Position numbers and translations under genes: made by a program. From CAYQEC01 sp964416425 (GTDB lineage Bacteria; Actinomycetota; Acidimicrobiia; Spongiisociales; UBA5794): 64,000 bases of DNA. Below are positions 24,850 through 33,327 of the stretch, in pieces. The stretch is from NCBI GenBank assembly GCA_964416425.1, contig CAYQEC010000012.1:4553-68552 (forward strand), in the 5' to 3' direction. The notes below the pieces were generated by a model. It saw only the letters and a program-made list of their open reading frames with translations, was not told where the DNA came from and ran no database searches. Positions within the stretch are counted from its first letter, which is position 1. Each line of letters opens with the position of its first letter.

Positions 24850-25527
24850 TCAGAGGGCGAGGTGCTTGGAGGCCTCGCGGAAGGTGAGGCCGGACCAGCG
24901 TTCACGGTGGCCGATGAGGAAGGCCGCCACCGCGTCGGGGGCGGTCCTGGCGTACTGGCGCAGCACCCAGCCGATCGCCTTGCGGATGAAGAACTCCTTC
25001 TCGCCGGCCCGTGCCAGGCAGTGGGCGAAGAGCTGGGCCTCGTCGGTGTGCTCCTTGTGGCCGAGGTGGGCCAGCAGCGCCGATCGCCGCACCCACAGGT
25101 CGGGGTCGTCGATCCAACGATCCATCAGGGGCTTCAGCTCGGAGCGTTCCCGCAGCAGGGCCCTGCCGACGCAGTGGGCGGCCACCACGTCGACAAAATC
25201 CCACCACGCCCCCTCCACGATGAGGCGGCGGAACAGCGGCACGTTGCCCGAGGTGTGGTACGCCGCGTGTGCCTTGGCGAGATCGACGGCGAGGTACTTC
25301 TCCTCCCGATGGGGCCGATCCCACAGGGCGAGCACCGCCGCCGCCCACTCCTGCTCGCTCTCGACCGGGAAACGCCGCCGCATCTCCCGGAAGATCTCTT
25401 TGCGCTGCGGCGACGTCGCCCCGTAGAACGGCATCTCGGTCTTCATGTAGGCGGCCATGTCCCGGGCCCGCTCCGGGTCGGCGACGTCCGCCAGGGCGGA
25501 AGCGACGAAGGCGACACGCTCGTCCAT
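24850..25527 (-). CDS. DNA alkylation repair protein, AlkD-like (HEAT repeats)
   Basis: 225 aa, all-helical HEAT-like repeats. MAAYMKTEMPFYGATSPQRKEIFREM near the start, and WWDFVDVVAAHCVGRALL, DPDLWVRRSALLAHLGHK and EKEFFIRKAIGWVLRQYARTAP, are typical of the AlkD family. These enzymes excise N3- or N7-alkylated purines without base flipping. The conserved Trp and Asp positions around WWDFVD and RKAIGWVLRQY fit an active enzyme. Single gene with no obvious partner. Confidence 0.85.
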   Translation of the reverse strand: MDERVAFVASALADVADPERARDMAAYMKTEMPFYGATSPQRKEIFREMRRRFPVESEQEWAAAVLALWDRPHREEKYLAVDLAKAHAAYHTSGNVPLFRRLIVEGAWWDFVDVVAAHCVGRALLRERSELKPLMDRWIDDPDLWVRRSALLAHLGHKEHTDEAQLFAHCLARAGEKEFFIRKAIGWVLRQYARTAPDAVAAFLIGHRERWSGLTFREASKHLAL

Positions 25528-25650
25528 CGGCGGACCTTACCGCGGCGCCGCTGCGCTCCACCTTCGAGGCCCCTGGAGGTCCCTGGCAGCGGGGGCCGGC
25601 ACCCCCCTCGAACCTGACCGGGCCGAATGGGACAGGTGCGCCACCGTGTA

Positions 25651-25656
25651 TACACT
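25651..25656 (+). promoter_or_regulatory. -10 box (TACACT) for DUF3048 gene
   Basis: TACACT ends eight bases before the GTG at 25665, so the transcript is leaderless or nearly so. Confidence 0.5.
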
Positions 25657-25664
25657 CCGCCGCC

Positions 25665-26834
25665 GTGACCAAGAAGCGACTCTTCATCGCAGCCGGCATC
25701 GCCGTCCCCCTCCTCGTATTCGCCGTGGTGCTGGCGACGTGCTCCGGCGGCGGCAGCGACGAGACCACCACCACGCCGGCGACGACCACCACCGCCGCCA
25801 CCACCACCGCCGCCGCCACCACGACCACGACCACCACCACCGTCCCCGAGCTGCCGCCCTCCCCCCTCAACGGTCTCGGGGTCGAGGACGCCGCCTCCCT
25901 CGATCGCCGGGTGATCGCGGTCAAGATCGACAACCACTGGGACGCCCAACCGCAGTCGGGGATCGAGAAGGCTGACGCGGTCTACGAGCTGCTGGTGGAG
26001 GGTGGGCTCACCCGCTTCATCGCCCTCTTCCACAGCTCGGACGCCGAGTTCCTCGGGCCGATCCGTTCCGGGCGCCCCACCGACCCCACCCTCGTCAAGC
26101 CGCTGGGGGCACCCCTCCAGATCTCGGGCGCCCAGGCCTGGGTCGTCTCGCTCATCAACAGCGACGGCGTCAAGCTCATCGGCGACAACGGCGACACCAC
26201 GTTCCGCATCCCCACCCGCAGCTCGCCCCACAACCTGTACGGCAGCACCCTGCTGATGCGGGAAGTCGCCGACGCCCGCGGCTATCCCGACGACCCGCCG
26301 CCGCCGATGTTCGACTTCGGCGAGCCGTCGCCGAGCGACACCCCCGCGGTCGACATCACCCTCGATTGGTCCGACCGACCCGTGGTCCGCTGGGAGTGGG
26401 ACGGCACCGAGTACCTCCGCTTCAACGGCGACACCCCGCAGGAGTGGATCTCGGAAGCCGAAGCCCTCGGCCAGACCGGCGAAGACGCGGCGGCCGACGA
26501 CACCACCACCACGACCTCGGGTGACGGCGTCGCCGACGTGTCCGAGCCCGACCGGGCCCAGATCGCCACCGACACCCTCGTGGTGCTCACCGCGGAGCGC
26601 TACACGGCACGGCCCGCCTCGGGCTCCGGGACGCCGGTGCCGGCGCTGGAGACCGTCGGCGAAGGCCAGGCGATCCTCTTCTACGGTGGTGTGGTGGTCG
26701 AGGGCACCTGGGAACGGGGCAGCATCGACGATCCGTTCCGCCTGCTGCTCCCGGACGGCTCTCCCATGACCGTGCCGCCCGGCCGGCTCTGGATCTCGGT
26801 CTTCCCGAGCTCGCGGCCCCTGAGCTGGGAATGA
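25665..26834 (+). CDS. DUF3048 lipoprotein (first copy)
   Basis: 389 aa. The signal KKRLFIAAGIAVPLLVFAVV is followed by a Cys (ATCSGGG) and a long Thr/Ala linker (residues about 32-60) encoded by ACC/GCC-rich DNA (about 25762-25845). The DUF3048 core starts at RVIAVKIDNHWDAQPQSGIEKADAVYE and includes GPIRSGRPTD and SSPHNLYGS. The second domain (DUF3048_C) ends VPPGRLWISVFP. Proteins of this family (for example YerB) are extracellular and uncharacterised. A second copy in this window lies at 54138-55298. The long frame upstream of 25665 is out of keeping with the signal peptide. Confidence 0.85.
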   Translation: MTKKRLFIAAGIAVPLLVFAVVLATCSGGGSDETTTTPATTTTAATTTAAATTTTTTTTVPELPPSPLNGLGVEDAASLDRRVIAVKIDNHWDAQPQSGIEKADAVYELLVEGGLTRFIALFHSSDAEFLGPIRSGRPTDPTLVKPLGAPLQISGAQAWVVSLINSDGVKLIGDNGDTTFRIPTRSSPHNLYGSTLLMREVADARGYPDDPPPPMFDFGEPSPSDTPAVDITLDWSDRPVVRWEWDGTEYLRFNGDTPQEWISEAEALGQTGEDAAADDTTTTTSGDGVADVSEPDRAQIATDTLVVLTAERYTARPASGSGTPVPALETVGEGQAILFYGGVVVEGTWERGSIDDPFRLLLPDGSPMTVPPGRLWISVFPSSRPLSWE

Positions 26835-26888
26835 CCCCACCGGGGTGAGGCGCCGGCCGGGTTGTCCCAGAATCGATCGGGACGTGCA

Positions 26889-26894
26889 TAGACT
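26889..26894 (+). promoter_or_regulatory. Candidate -10 box (TAGACT) and leader of korAB
   Basis: TAGACT lies about 95 bases before the korA GTG, leaving an unusually long leader for this window (26895-26989). The leader holds a short G/C-rich inverted stretch around 26909-26940 and an AGGAG ribosome site just before the GTG. A spaced TTGTCC at 26862 is a poor -35 candidate. A cis-acting leader is possible but not shown. Confidence 0.35.
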
Positions 26895-26989
26895 GTGGCC
26901 GGTGCCCATAGGGGTTGTTCTCCCGTCTCCCCGCGGGTTGGCAAGCAGAGCTGGAGCCATCCAGAGATACCCCTGACAGGAGCATCCAC

Positions 26990-28855
26990 GTGGCAGACAA
27001 GACCCTCACCATTCCCCCACCCGAGCAACGCGACCGCGTCGTGATTCGCTTCGCGGGCGACTCGGGAGACGGCATGCAACTCGCCGGCTCGCGGTTCACC
27101 GCAGCCTCGGCGGCGTTCGGCAACGACCTTGTGACCTTCCCCAACTACCCGGCCGAGATCCGGGCCCCGGCCGGCACCCTCCCCGGGGTGTCGTCGTTCC
27201 AGGTCCACATCGCCGACTGGGACATCCTCACCGCCGGGGACCGCCCCGACGTCCTGGTGGCGATGAACCCGGCGGCCCTCAAGGCCAACATCGAGGAGTT
27301 GCGGCCCGGCGGCCTCGTGCTGGTCAACCGGGACTCGTTCGACGAGCGCAACCTGGCCAAGGCGGGCTACGAGTCCAACCCGCTCGAGGACGGCAGCCTG
27401 CGAGGCGTCCACCTCCTCACCGCTCCGATGGAGGAGCTCACCAAGATCGCGGTGAAGGACACCGGAGTGACCGGGCGGGCCGTGCTCCGCTCCAAGAACT
27501 TCTTCGCCCTCGGGCTCATCTCCTGGATGTTCAACCGTCCCACCGAGCCGGTGCTCGACTGGATCGAGGCCAAGTTCGGGGACGACCCGGTCGGCAAGGC
27601 CAACGCCGAGGCCTTCCGGGCGGGATTCAACTTCGGGATCACCACCGAGGAGTTCCACCACACCTACGAGATCCACCCCGCCAAGCTCACCCCCGGTGTC
27701 TACAGCAACGTCACCGGGAACCGGGCGCTGGCCTGGGGGCTCATCGCCGGAGCCGAGGCGGTGGAGCGCCCCCTCCTCCTCGGCTCCTACCCGATCACCC
27801 CCGCCACCTCCATCCTCGAGGAGCTCGCTCGTTTGAAGCACTTCGGGATCAGCACGGTCCAGGCGGAGGACGAGATCGCCGCGGTCGGCATCGCCCTCGG
27901 CGCCTCGTTCGCCGGCCACATCGGGGTGACGACCACCTCGGGCCCGGGTCTCGCCCTCAAGAGCGAGACCATCAGCCTGGCCGTGATGACCGAGCTGCCG
28001 CTGGTGATCGTCGACGTGCAACGGGCCGGACCGTCGACCGGCCTCCCCACCAAGGTCGAGCAGGGCGATCTCGGCATGGCGCTGTACGGCCGGCACGGCG
28101 AGGCCCCGCTGCCGGTCATCGCGGCGGCCTCGCCGGGTGACGCCTTCAATGCCGCCATCGAGGCGGTACGGGTCGCGGTCAAGTACATGACGCCGGTGAT
28201 CCTGCTCAGCGACGGCTACATCGCCAACAGCTCCGAGCCGTGGAAGGTGCCGGACTTCGACGCCATCGTCGAAACCCCGGCGCAGTTCGCCACCGAGCCG
28301 AACGGCCCCGACGGCCGGTTCCTGCCGTACCTGCGGGACCCGGACACGCTGGCCCGGCCGTGGGCCATCCCCGGTACCCCGGGCTTGGAGCACCGGATCG
28401 GCGGGCTGGAGAAGCAGGACCTGACCGGCAACGTGTCGTACGACCCGGAGAACCACCAGCACATGACGGCGCTGCGGGAGGCCAAGATCGCCCAAGTCGC
28501 CGACGAGATCACCCCGATCACGGTCGCCGGCAACCCGGATTCCGAGCTGCTGGTCGTGAGTTGGGGCTCGACCTTCGGGGCGGTGCGGGCCGGGCGCAAC
28601 AACGCCGAGAAGCTGGGATTCCCGGCGGCCCACGTCCACCTCCGCTGGCTCCACCCCATGCCGCGTGACCTGGGGCCGATCCTGCAGCGCTACAACAAGA
28701 TCCTGGTGCCCGAGCTGAACCGGGGCCAGCTGGCCCGGCTGCTGCGTTCGGACTACCTCGTCGCAACGATCAGTCTCAACAAGACACAGGGGATCCCGTT
28801 CAAGGCGATCGAGATCTCCGACAAGATCGTCGAACTCCTCAAGGACCCGTCATGA
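26990..28855 (+). CDS. korA: 2-oxoacid:ferredoxin oxidoreductase, alpha subunit with fused gamma domain
   Basis: 621 aa from a GTG with AGGAG upstream. The N-terminal gamma domain (about residues 15-190) opens with VVIRFAGDSGDGMQLAG and FPNYPAEIRAP. The alpha (pyrimidine-binding) domain opens with GNRALAWGLIAGAEAVERPL and continues with SYPITPATSILEEL, then TTTSGPGLALKSETI. This gamma-alpha fusion with a separate beta subunit is the actinobacterial Kor type. It oxidises 2-oxoglutarate (or another 2-oxoacid) to acyl-CoA with ferredoxin. It overlaps korB by four bases. Confidence 0.92.
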   Translation: MADKTLTIPPPEQRDRVVIRFAGDSGDGMQLAGSRFTAASAAFGNDLVTFPNYPAEIRAPAGTLPGVSSFQVHIADWDILTAGDRPDVLVAMNPAALKANIEELRPGGLVLVNRDSFDERNLAKAGYESNPLEDGSLRGVHLLTAPMEELTKIAVKDTGVTGRAVLRSKNFFALGLISWMFNRPTEPVLDWIEAKFGDDPVGKANAEAFRAGFNFGITTEEFHHTYEIHPAKLTPGVYSNVTGNRALAWGLIAGAEAVERPLLLGSYPITPATSILEELARLKHFGISTVQAEDEIAAVGIALGASFAGHIGVTTTSGPGLALKSETISLAVMTELPLVIVDVQRAGPSTGLPTKVEQGDLGMALYGRHGEAPLPVIAAASPGDAFNAAIEAVRVAVKYMTPVILLSDGYIANSSEPWKVPDFDAIVETPAQFATEPNGPDGRFLPYLRDPDTLARPWAIPGTPGLEHRIGGLEKQDLTGNVSYDPENHQHMTALREAKIAQVADEITPITVAGNPDSELLVVSWGSTFGAVRAGRNNAEKLGFPAAHVHLRWLHPMPRDLGPILQRYNKILVPELNRGQLARLLRSDYLVATISLNKTQGIPFKAIEISDKIVELLKDPS

Positions 28856-29868
28856 CCGATGCCACGACACGGTACGCCAGAGCAGACTTCCAGTCGGACC
28901 AGGAGGTCCGGTGGTGCCCGGGATGCGGCGACTACACGATCCTGGCGACGCTGCAGAACCTCCTCGCCGACCTCGACATCGACCGGGAGAAGCATGTCTT
29001 CGTCTCCGGGATCGGATGCGCCTCGCGCCTCCCCTACTACATGAACACCTACGGGGTGCACTCGATCCACGGCCGGGCGCCGGCGCTCGCCACCGGGATC
29101 GCGGTCGCCAATCCCGAGCTGACGACGTGGGTGATCACCGGCGACGGTGACGCCCTCTCCATCGGCGGCAACCACCTGATCCACATGTTGCGGCGCAACA
29201 TCAACGTCAACATCGTGCTGTTCAACAACCAGATCTACGGCCTCACCAAGGGGCAGTACTCGCCCACCAGCGAGGTCGGGAAGCGCACCCGGACCAGCCC
29301 GGCCGGTTCGATCGACCGTCCCTTCAACCCGGTGAGCCTCGCCCTGGGCGCGGAGGCGAGCTTCGTGGCCCGCGCCATCGACATGGACCGGAACCACACC
29401 AGGATGGTGCTCGAAGCCGCCGTCGCCCACCGCGGCAGCGCCTTCATCGAGGTGTACCAGAACTGCAACGTGTTCAACGACAAGGCGTTCGCCGCCCTCA
29501 CCGGCCGGCCCGGCCGTGACGAGAACCGCATCACCCTGGAGCCGGGTCAGCCGATCCTGTTCGGTCCCGACCACGAGCGGGGCGTCATCGTGGGAGCGAC
29601 CGGGGCCCGGGTCGTCGACGTCGCCGAGGTGGGGATCGACGCCATCTCGGTGCACGATCCGGCCAACCCGGACCCGAGCATGGCCTTCGCCTTGAGCCGC
29701 CTCTCGCACGGGCCCTACGGGCCGACCCCGATCGGGATCTTCCGCGACGTGATGCGGGACACCTACGAGGAGCGGCTCCACCGCCAGATCGACGAGGCCA
29801 AGGCCAAGCGGGGCCCGGGAACCCTCGCCGATCTGGTGAAGGCCCACGGCACCTGGACGATCGAGTAG
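28852..29868 (+). CDS. korB: 2-oxoacid:ferredoxin oxidoreductase, beta subunit
   Basis: 338 aa. The N-terminal cluster/TPP motif is VRWCPGCGDYTIL. The TPP-Mg motif runs from ITGDGDALSIGGNHLIHMLRRN to VLFNNQIYGLTKGQYSP. Cysteines in GCGDY, SGIGCAS and EVYQNCNVF fit one [4Fe-4S] cluster. It forms a two-subunit enzyme with KorA. An imperfect hairpin immediately follows the stop codon. Confidence 0.92.
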   Translation: MTDATTRYARADFQSDQEVRWCPGCGDYTILATLQNLLADLDIDREKHVFVSGIGCASRLPYYMNTYGVHSIHGRAPALATGIAVANPELTTWVITGDGDALSIGGNHLIHMLRRNINVNIVLFNNQIYGLTKGQYSPTSEVGKRTRTSPAGSIDRPFNPVSLALGAEASFVARAIDMDRNHTRMVLEAAVAHRGSAFIEVYQNCNVFNDKAFAALTGRPGRDENRITLEPGQPILFGPDHERGVIVGATGARVVDVAEVGIDAISVHDPANPDPSMAFALSRLSHGPYGPTPIGIFRDVMRDTYEERLHRQIDEAKAKRGPGTLADLVKAHGTWTIE

Positions 29869-29869
29869 C

Positions 29870-29910
29870 CCGGCGCCGCAGCAGAGACGCCCGAGGCGTC
29901 GCGGCGCCGG
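29870..29910 (+). terminator. Strong hairpin after korB, terminator-like but without U-tract
   Basis: A perfect 10-bp outer stem (29870-29879 with 29901-29910) encloses a 6-base bulge on the left and a perfect 6-bp inner stem (29886-29891 with 29895-29900) with a CGA loop. It begins directly after the korB stop. No run of T follows; instead a TACCCT box starts at 29911, so the element abuts the promoter of the next gene. Confidence 0.55.
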
Positions 29911-29916
29911 TACCCT
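29911..29916 (+). promoter_or_regulatory. Candidate -10 box (TACCCT) for glycosyltransferase gene
   Basis: TACCCT directly follows the hairpin after korB. It would start a transcript near the ATG at 29924 (a nine-codon frame ending just inside the glycosyltransferase start) or lead to the ATG at 29946 with a short leader. Confidence 0.35.
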
Positions 29917-29945
29917 GCCGGCGATGAGCGACCGCTGCGTGCCCC

Positions 29946-30926
29946 ATGCCTGAACCGGAGCGGGCCCCCGCGGTCTCGGTGGTGCTCCCGGTCCACAACG
30001 CCGCCGCCACCATCGGGGCGGCGCTGCGCTCGATCCTCGACCAGGACTACCGCGGCCCGCTCGAGGTGGTGGTGGCCGACGGCATGAGCGAGGACGGCAC
30101 CCGCGAGGCGGTCGCCGCCGTCGCCGCCGCCGATCCCCGGGTGCGGCTGGTGGACAACCCGCACCGGGCGACCCCGGCCGGGCTCAACGCCGCCATCGCC
30201 GCCTCCACCGGCAGCGTGGTGGTGCGGTGCGACGCCCGCGCCGAGCTGCCTCCCGGCTACGTGGCCCGGGCCGTCGCCACCCTGGAACGGACCGGCGCCG
30301 ACAACGTGGGAGGAGTCCAGAGCGCCGAGGGTGTCGGGACCGTCCAGCGCGCCGTCGCCTACGCCATGTCCTCCCGAGTCGGGGTGGGGGACGCCCGCTT
30401 CCACTACGGGGGCGCTCCCGGCCCGGTCGACACCGTCTACCTGGGGACGTTCCGCCGCGCCGCGCTGGAGCGGGTCGGGCTCTTCGACGAGACGCTCGTC
30501 CGCAACCAGGACTACGAGCTGAACCACCGGATCCGCCGCACCGGCGGCATCGTCTACTTCGACCCGGAGCTGCGGGTCCGCTACCGGCCCCGCGCTTCGC
30601 TGGGGGCGCTGTGGCGCCAGTACTGGCAGTATGGGACGTGGAAGCGCCGGGTGGTGCGCCGCCACCCGCGTTCGCTGCGGGCCCGACAACTGGTGGCGCC
30701 CGCCTTCGTGCTCGGTCTCGCCGTCTCGGCGGTCCTCGCCGTCACTCCCCTCCGGGCCTGGGCGTTGCCGGTTCCGATCGCATACCTCGCTCTCCTCGCC
30801 GGTGTCACCACGGTCCAGGCGGTGCGGCGGCGCGATCCGGCGGTGGCGCTGTTCCCGGTGGCGGTGGCGACGATGCACCTCGCCTGGGGTGGCGGGTTCC
30901 TGCTGGGACGGTCGGGGCGACCCTAG
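29946..30926 (+). CDS. GT2-family glycosyltransferase with C-terminal membrane segments
   Basis: 326 aa. A GT-A fold begins VSVVLPVHNAAATIGAALRSIL. It has the nucleotide-sugar residues VVVADGMSEDGT, a DXD-like VRCDAR, and the acceptor-region EDL-like segment NQDYELNHRI. Residues about 250-320 hold hydrophobic helices (LVAPAFVLGLAVSAVLAV and VAVATMHLAWGGGFLLG). It resembles membrane-attached GT2 enzymes of exopolysaccharide loci. It is the left end of the glycan island and overlaps the convergent GT4 gene by four bases. Confidence 0.82.
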   Translation: MPEPERAPAVSVVLPVHNAAATIGAALRSILDQDYRGPLEVVVADGMSEDGTREAVAAVAAADPRVRLVDNPHRATPAGLNAAIAASTGSVVVRCDARAELPPGYVARAVATLERTGADNVGGVQSAEGVGTVQRAVAYAMSSRVGVGDARFHYGGAPGPVDTVYLGTFRRAALERVGLFDETLVRNQDYELNHRIRRTGGIVYFDPELRVRYRPRASLGALWRQYWQYGTWKRRVVRRHPRSLRARQLVAPAFVLGLAVSAVLAVTPLRAWALPVPIAYLALLAGVTTVQAVRRRDPAVALFPVAVATMHLAWGGGFLLGRSGRP

Positions 30927-31984
30927 GAGACGAGGCTGCGGTAGTAGTCCCGCACTTCGCCGGCCGGCCAGGTGAACCGGCGCCGCACCTCGCCGGCCGC
31001 GTCCCTCGCCTCCGCCGCCAGTGTCTCGTCCCCGAGGGCGTTCCCGACGGCGCCGGCCAGGGCGGCGGCGTCCGCGGGCGGGAAGAGCCGAATCCCCGCC
31101 ACCTCTGCGGCGAGGCGGTGGATGGCAGGGAGGTCGGATGCCACCACGGGAACGCCGAGCGCCAGGTATTCGAGGACCTTGGTCGGCAGCGACTCCCGGT
31201 AGTTGGGTCGGTCCAGCAGCGGCGCCAGCGCGAGACGGGCCGCTGCCACCCGGGGCAGGGCCATCTCGTGGGGCAGGTATCCGGTCAGCTCGAGCGGAAC
31301 GGACCCGGCCGCGGCCTGTGCCCGCAGCCGGTCGGCGAACTCGGCGCCGCAGCGCCCGATCACGACCAGTGGCGGTGGCGCCGGGAGGCGGCCCAGCGCC
31401 GCCACCGCCAGCTCGATTCCACGATCGGGGGTCACGTCCCCCAGGTAGACGACGGGGCCGCCGGCGGGGCGATCGGTCCCGAGGGCGGGGAGGTCGTGCA
31501 GGTAGTTGGGGAACACCGGATGATCGTGCGACAGCAGCGAGCGGTACCCGGGCTCGGCCAGGGTGATCGGCATGGCACGTTCCGCGAGCCGGAGCACCAG
31601 CCGGGCCAGCGCCGCGGTGAGGCGCCGCAGCGGCCGCGGCAGCCACGGCTTGGTCATGATCTGGGCCGGCAGGTCCTCGTGGAGGTCGAACACGACCCGG
31701 CGCCGGAGCAGCCGGGCCAGGATCGCCTCCGGCAGCAGCTCAGGATCGTGGAACGAGGCGAGGTCGTAGCCGCCGGCGAGCAGCAGCCGGGCCGACCGCA
31801 GGTGGCGCCGGATCCTTCCCCCGGGAAGCGGGACCCACTGCAGGCCGGCCGGGTCGGCCGGTCCCGGCGGTCCCGTGGCGTAGCGGATCTCCCATTCGGA
31901 GGCGAGGGATCCGATCAGCTTGGCCCGGATCCTGGGGTCGTCGGCCGGATGCACCGGCGTCACCACCAGGAGCCGGGGCTTCAC
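30923..31984 (-). CDS. GT4-family glycosyltransferase
   Basis: 353 aa, GT-B fold. The N-terminal half begins LLVVTPVHPADDPRIRAK with VFDLHEDLPAQIM. The C-terminal half has VVYLGDVTPDRGIELAVAAL, VVIGRCG and SLPTKVLEYLALGVPVVASDLPAI. The last, with its Glu, is the GT4 donor-binding E-x7-E-like region. Its start overlaps the stop of the UDP-sugar dehydrogenase gene by four bases (ATGA), so the two are translationally coupled. The acceptor is unknown. Confidence 0.85.
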   Translation of the reverse strand: MKPRLLVVTPVHPADDPRIRAKLIGSLASEWEIRYATGPPGPADPAGLQWVPLPGGRIRRHLRSARLLLAGGYDLASFHDPELLPEAILARLLRRRVVFDLHEDLPAQIMTKPWLPRPLRRLTAALARLVLRLAERAMPITLAEPGYRSLLSHDHPVFPNYLHDLPALGTDRPAGGPVVYLGDVTPDRGIELAVAALGRLPAPPPLVVIGRCGAEFADRLRAQAAAGSVPLELTGYLPHEMALPRVAAARLALAPLLDRPNYRESLPTKVLEYLALGVPVVASDLPAIHRLAAEVAGIRLFPPADAAALAGAVGNALGDETLAAEARDAAGEVRRRFTWPAGEVRDYYRSLVS

Positions 31985-33276
31985 AACGCGACGACGTTGG
32001 GGAGGTCGAGCCCGGCCCGGCGGTAGGCGCCGCGGGCGTCGAGCACCACCGGCACCGCGGCGGCGATGGCGGCCAGGTCGAGCACGGCGTGGTCGGTGAG
32101 GATCGCCGCCACCTGGTAGCCGTCGAGGGCGGCGCCGGCCTCGATCGCTTCGAAGCCGTGGGCCTCGATGCCGGCCTTGCCGACGACGGGGTCGAGCACC
32201 GCCACCTGGGCGCCGCGGCGCTGCAGCTCGTGGAGCACCTCGATCGAGGCCGATTCACGGTCGTCGGCGATGTCGGGCTTGTAGGCGATGCCGACGCCGA
32301 GCACCCGGGTGCCGAACACGGGAAGGCCACGGCTGTTGAGGAGGTCCGCCACCCGTCCCGCGGTGTAGGACGGCATCTTGGTGTTGATCTGCTCGGCGAG
32401 GTCGATGAAGCGGGTGGCGAAGTTGGCTTCCCGGGCCCGCCAGGCGAGGAACTGGGGATCGAGCGGGATGCAGTGACCGCCGACGCCGGGGCCCGGGTAG
32501 AAGGGCTGGAAACCGAACGGCTTGGTGGCGGCGGCGTCCACCACCTCCCAGATGTCGATGGCGAGCTCGTGGGCGAGCTGGGCCATCTCGTTGATGAGCC
32601 CGATGTTGACGGCCCGGTAGGTGTTCTCGAGCAGCTTCGCCATCTCGGCGGCGCGGGCCGACGACACCGGGTGCACCGCAGAGACGATGCGCCCGTAGGC
32701 GGCGGCCGCCACCGCGGTCGACGCCGGGGTCACCCCGCCGACCACTTTGGGGATCTCGCCGGTCTTCATCTCCGAGCCGGGCGAGACCCGCTCCGGTGAG
32801 AACGCCACGAAGACGTCCTTGTCGAGCACGAGCCCGCCTCCGGTGGCGGCCGGGACCAGGATGTCCTCGGTGGTGCCCGGGTACGTCGTCGATTCCAACG
32901 AGATCAGCATCCCGGGTCGCACCACCCGGCTCACGGTGTCGGCGGCGGCCCGGATGTACGACAGGTCCGGTTCCCGGTTGCGGCCGAGCGGGCTCGGCAC
33001 GCAGATGAAGAGGGCGGCGGCGTCGGAGAGCCGGTCCGGGTTCGAGGTGATCTCGAGCCCCGAGGCGAGGGCGGCGGCCAGCTCCTCGTTGGAGACGTCC
33101 TCCACCGAGGAGATGCCCTGACGGAGGGCGGCGACCCGCTCCTCGGAGCGGTCATACCCGATGGCGGAGAGGCCGCGGCTCACCATGGTGACGGCCAGCG
33201 GCAGGCCGACGTAGCCGAGGCCGATGACGCCCCCCGTCCACGAGTCGTCGGCAAAGGAGGAAGCGCGGTCAGACAT
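31981..33276 (-). CDS. UDP-N-acetyl-D-mannosamine/glucosamine 6-dehydrogenase (WecC/WbpA family)
   Basis: 431 aa. It oxidises a UDP-HexNAc to the uronic acid with two NAD+. The Rossmann site is VIGLGYVGLPLA (residues 17-28), the catalytic Cys269 is in PGPGVGGHCIPLDP, and FSPERVSPG and EMAKLLENTYRAVNIGLINE are family motifs. Within the family it could act on UDP-ManNAc or UDP-GlcNAc. The product, probably ManNAcA or GlcNAcA, would enter the surface glycan built here. Secondary cell-wall polymers that bind SLH domains contain ManNAc, which makes the specificity worth testing. Confidence 0.88.
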   Translation of the reverse strand: MSDRASSFADDSWTGGVIGLGYVGLPLAVTMVSRGLSAIGYDRSEERVAALRQGISSVEDVSNEELAAALASGLEITSNPDRLSDAAALFICVPSPLGRNREPDLSYIRAAADTVSRVVRPGMLISLESTTYPGTTEDILVPAATGGGLVLDKDVFVAFSPERVSPGSEMKTGEIPKVVGGVTPASTAVAAAAYGRIVSAVHPVSSARAAEMAKLLENTYRAVNIGLINEMAQLAHELAIDIWEVVDAAATKPFGFQPFYPGPGVGGHCIPLDPQFLAWRAREANFATRFIDLAEQINTKMPSYTAGRVADLLNSRGLPVFGTRVLGVGIAYKPDIADDRESASIEVLHELQRRGAQVAVLDPVVGKAGIEAHGFEAIEAGAALDGYQVAAILTDHAVLDLAAIAAAVPVVLDARGAYRRAGLDLPNVVAL

Positions 33277-33327
33277 GCGTGTTCACCTCGAACGCGGAGG
33301 GATGAAGACTCCGGAAGTGTAGACGGG

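Noticed and set aside
25762..25845. ACC/GCC microsatellite as a non-coding repeat.
   Set aside because: It is the coding sequence of the Thr/Ala-rich linker of the DUF3048 lipoprotein.
29924..29953. A nine-codon frame after the TACCCT box before the glycosyltransferase.
   Set aside because: It is too short to support and overlaps the likely start region; it could be a leader peptide but nothing else indicates that.
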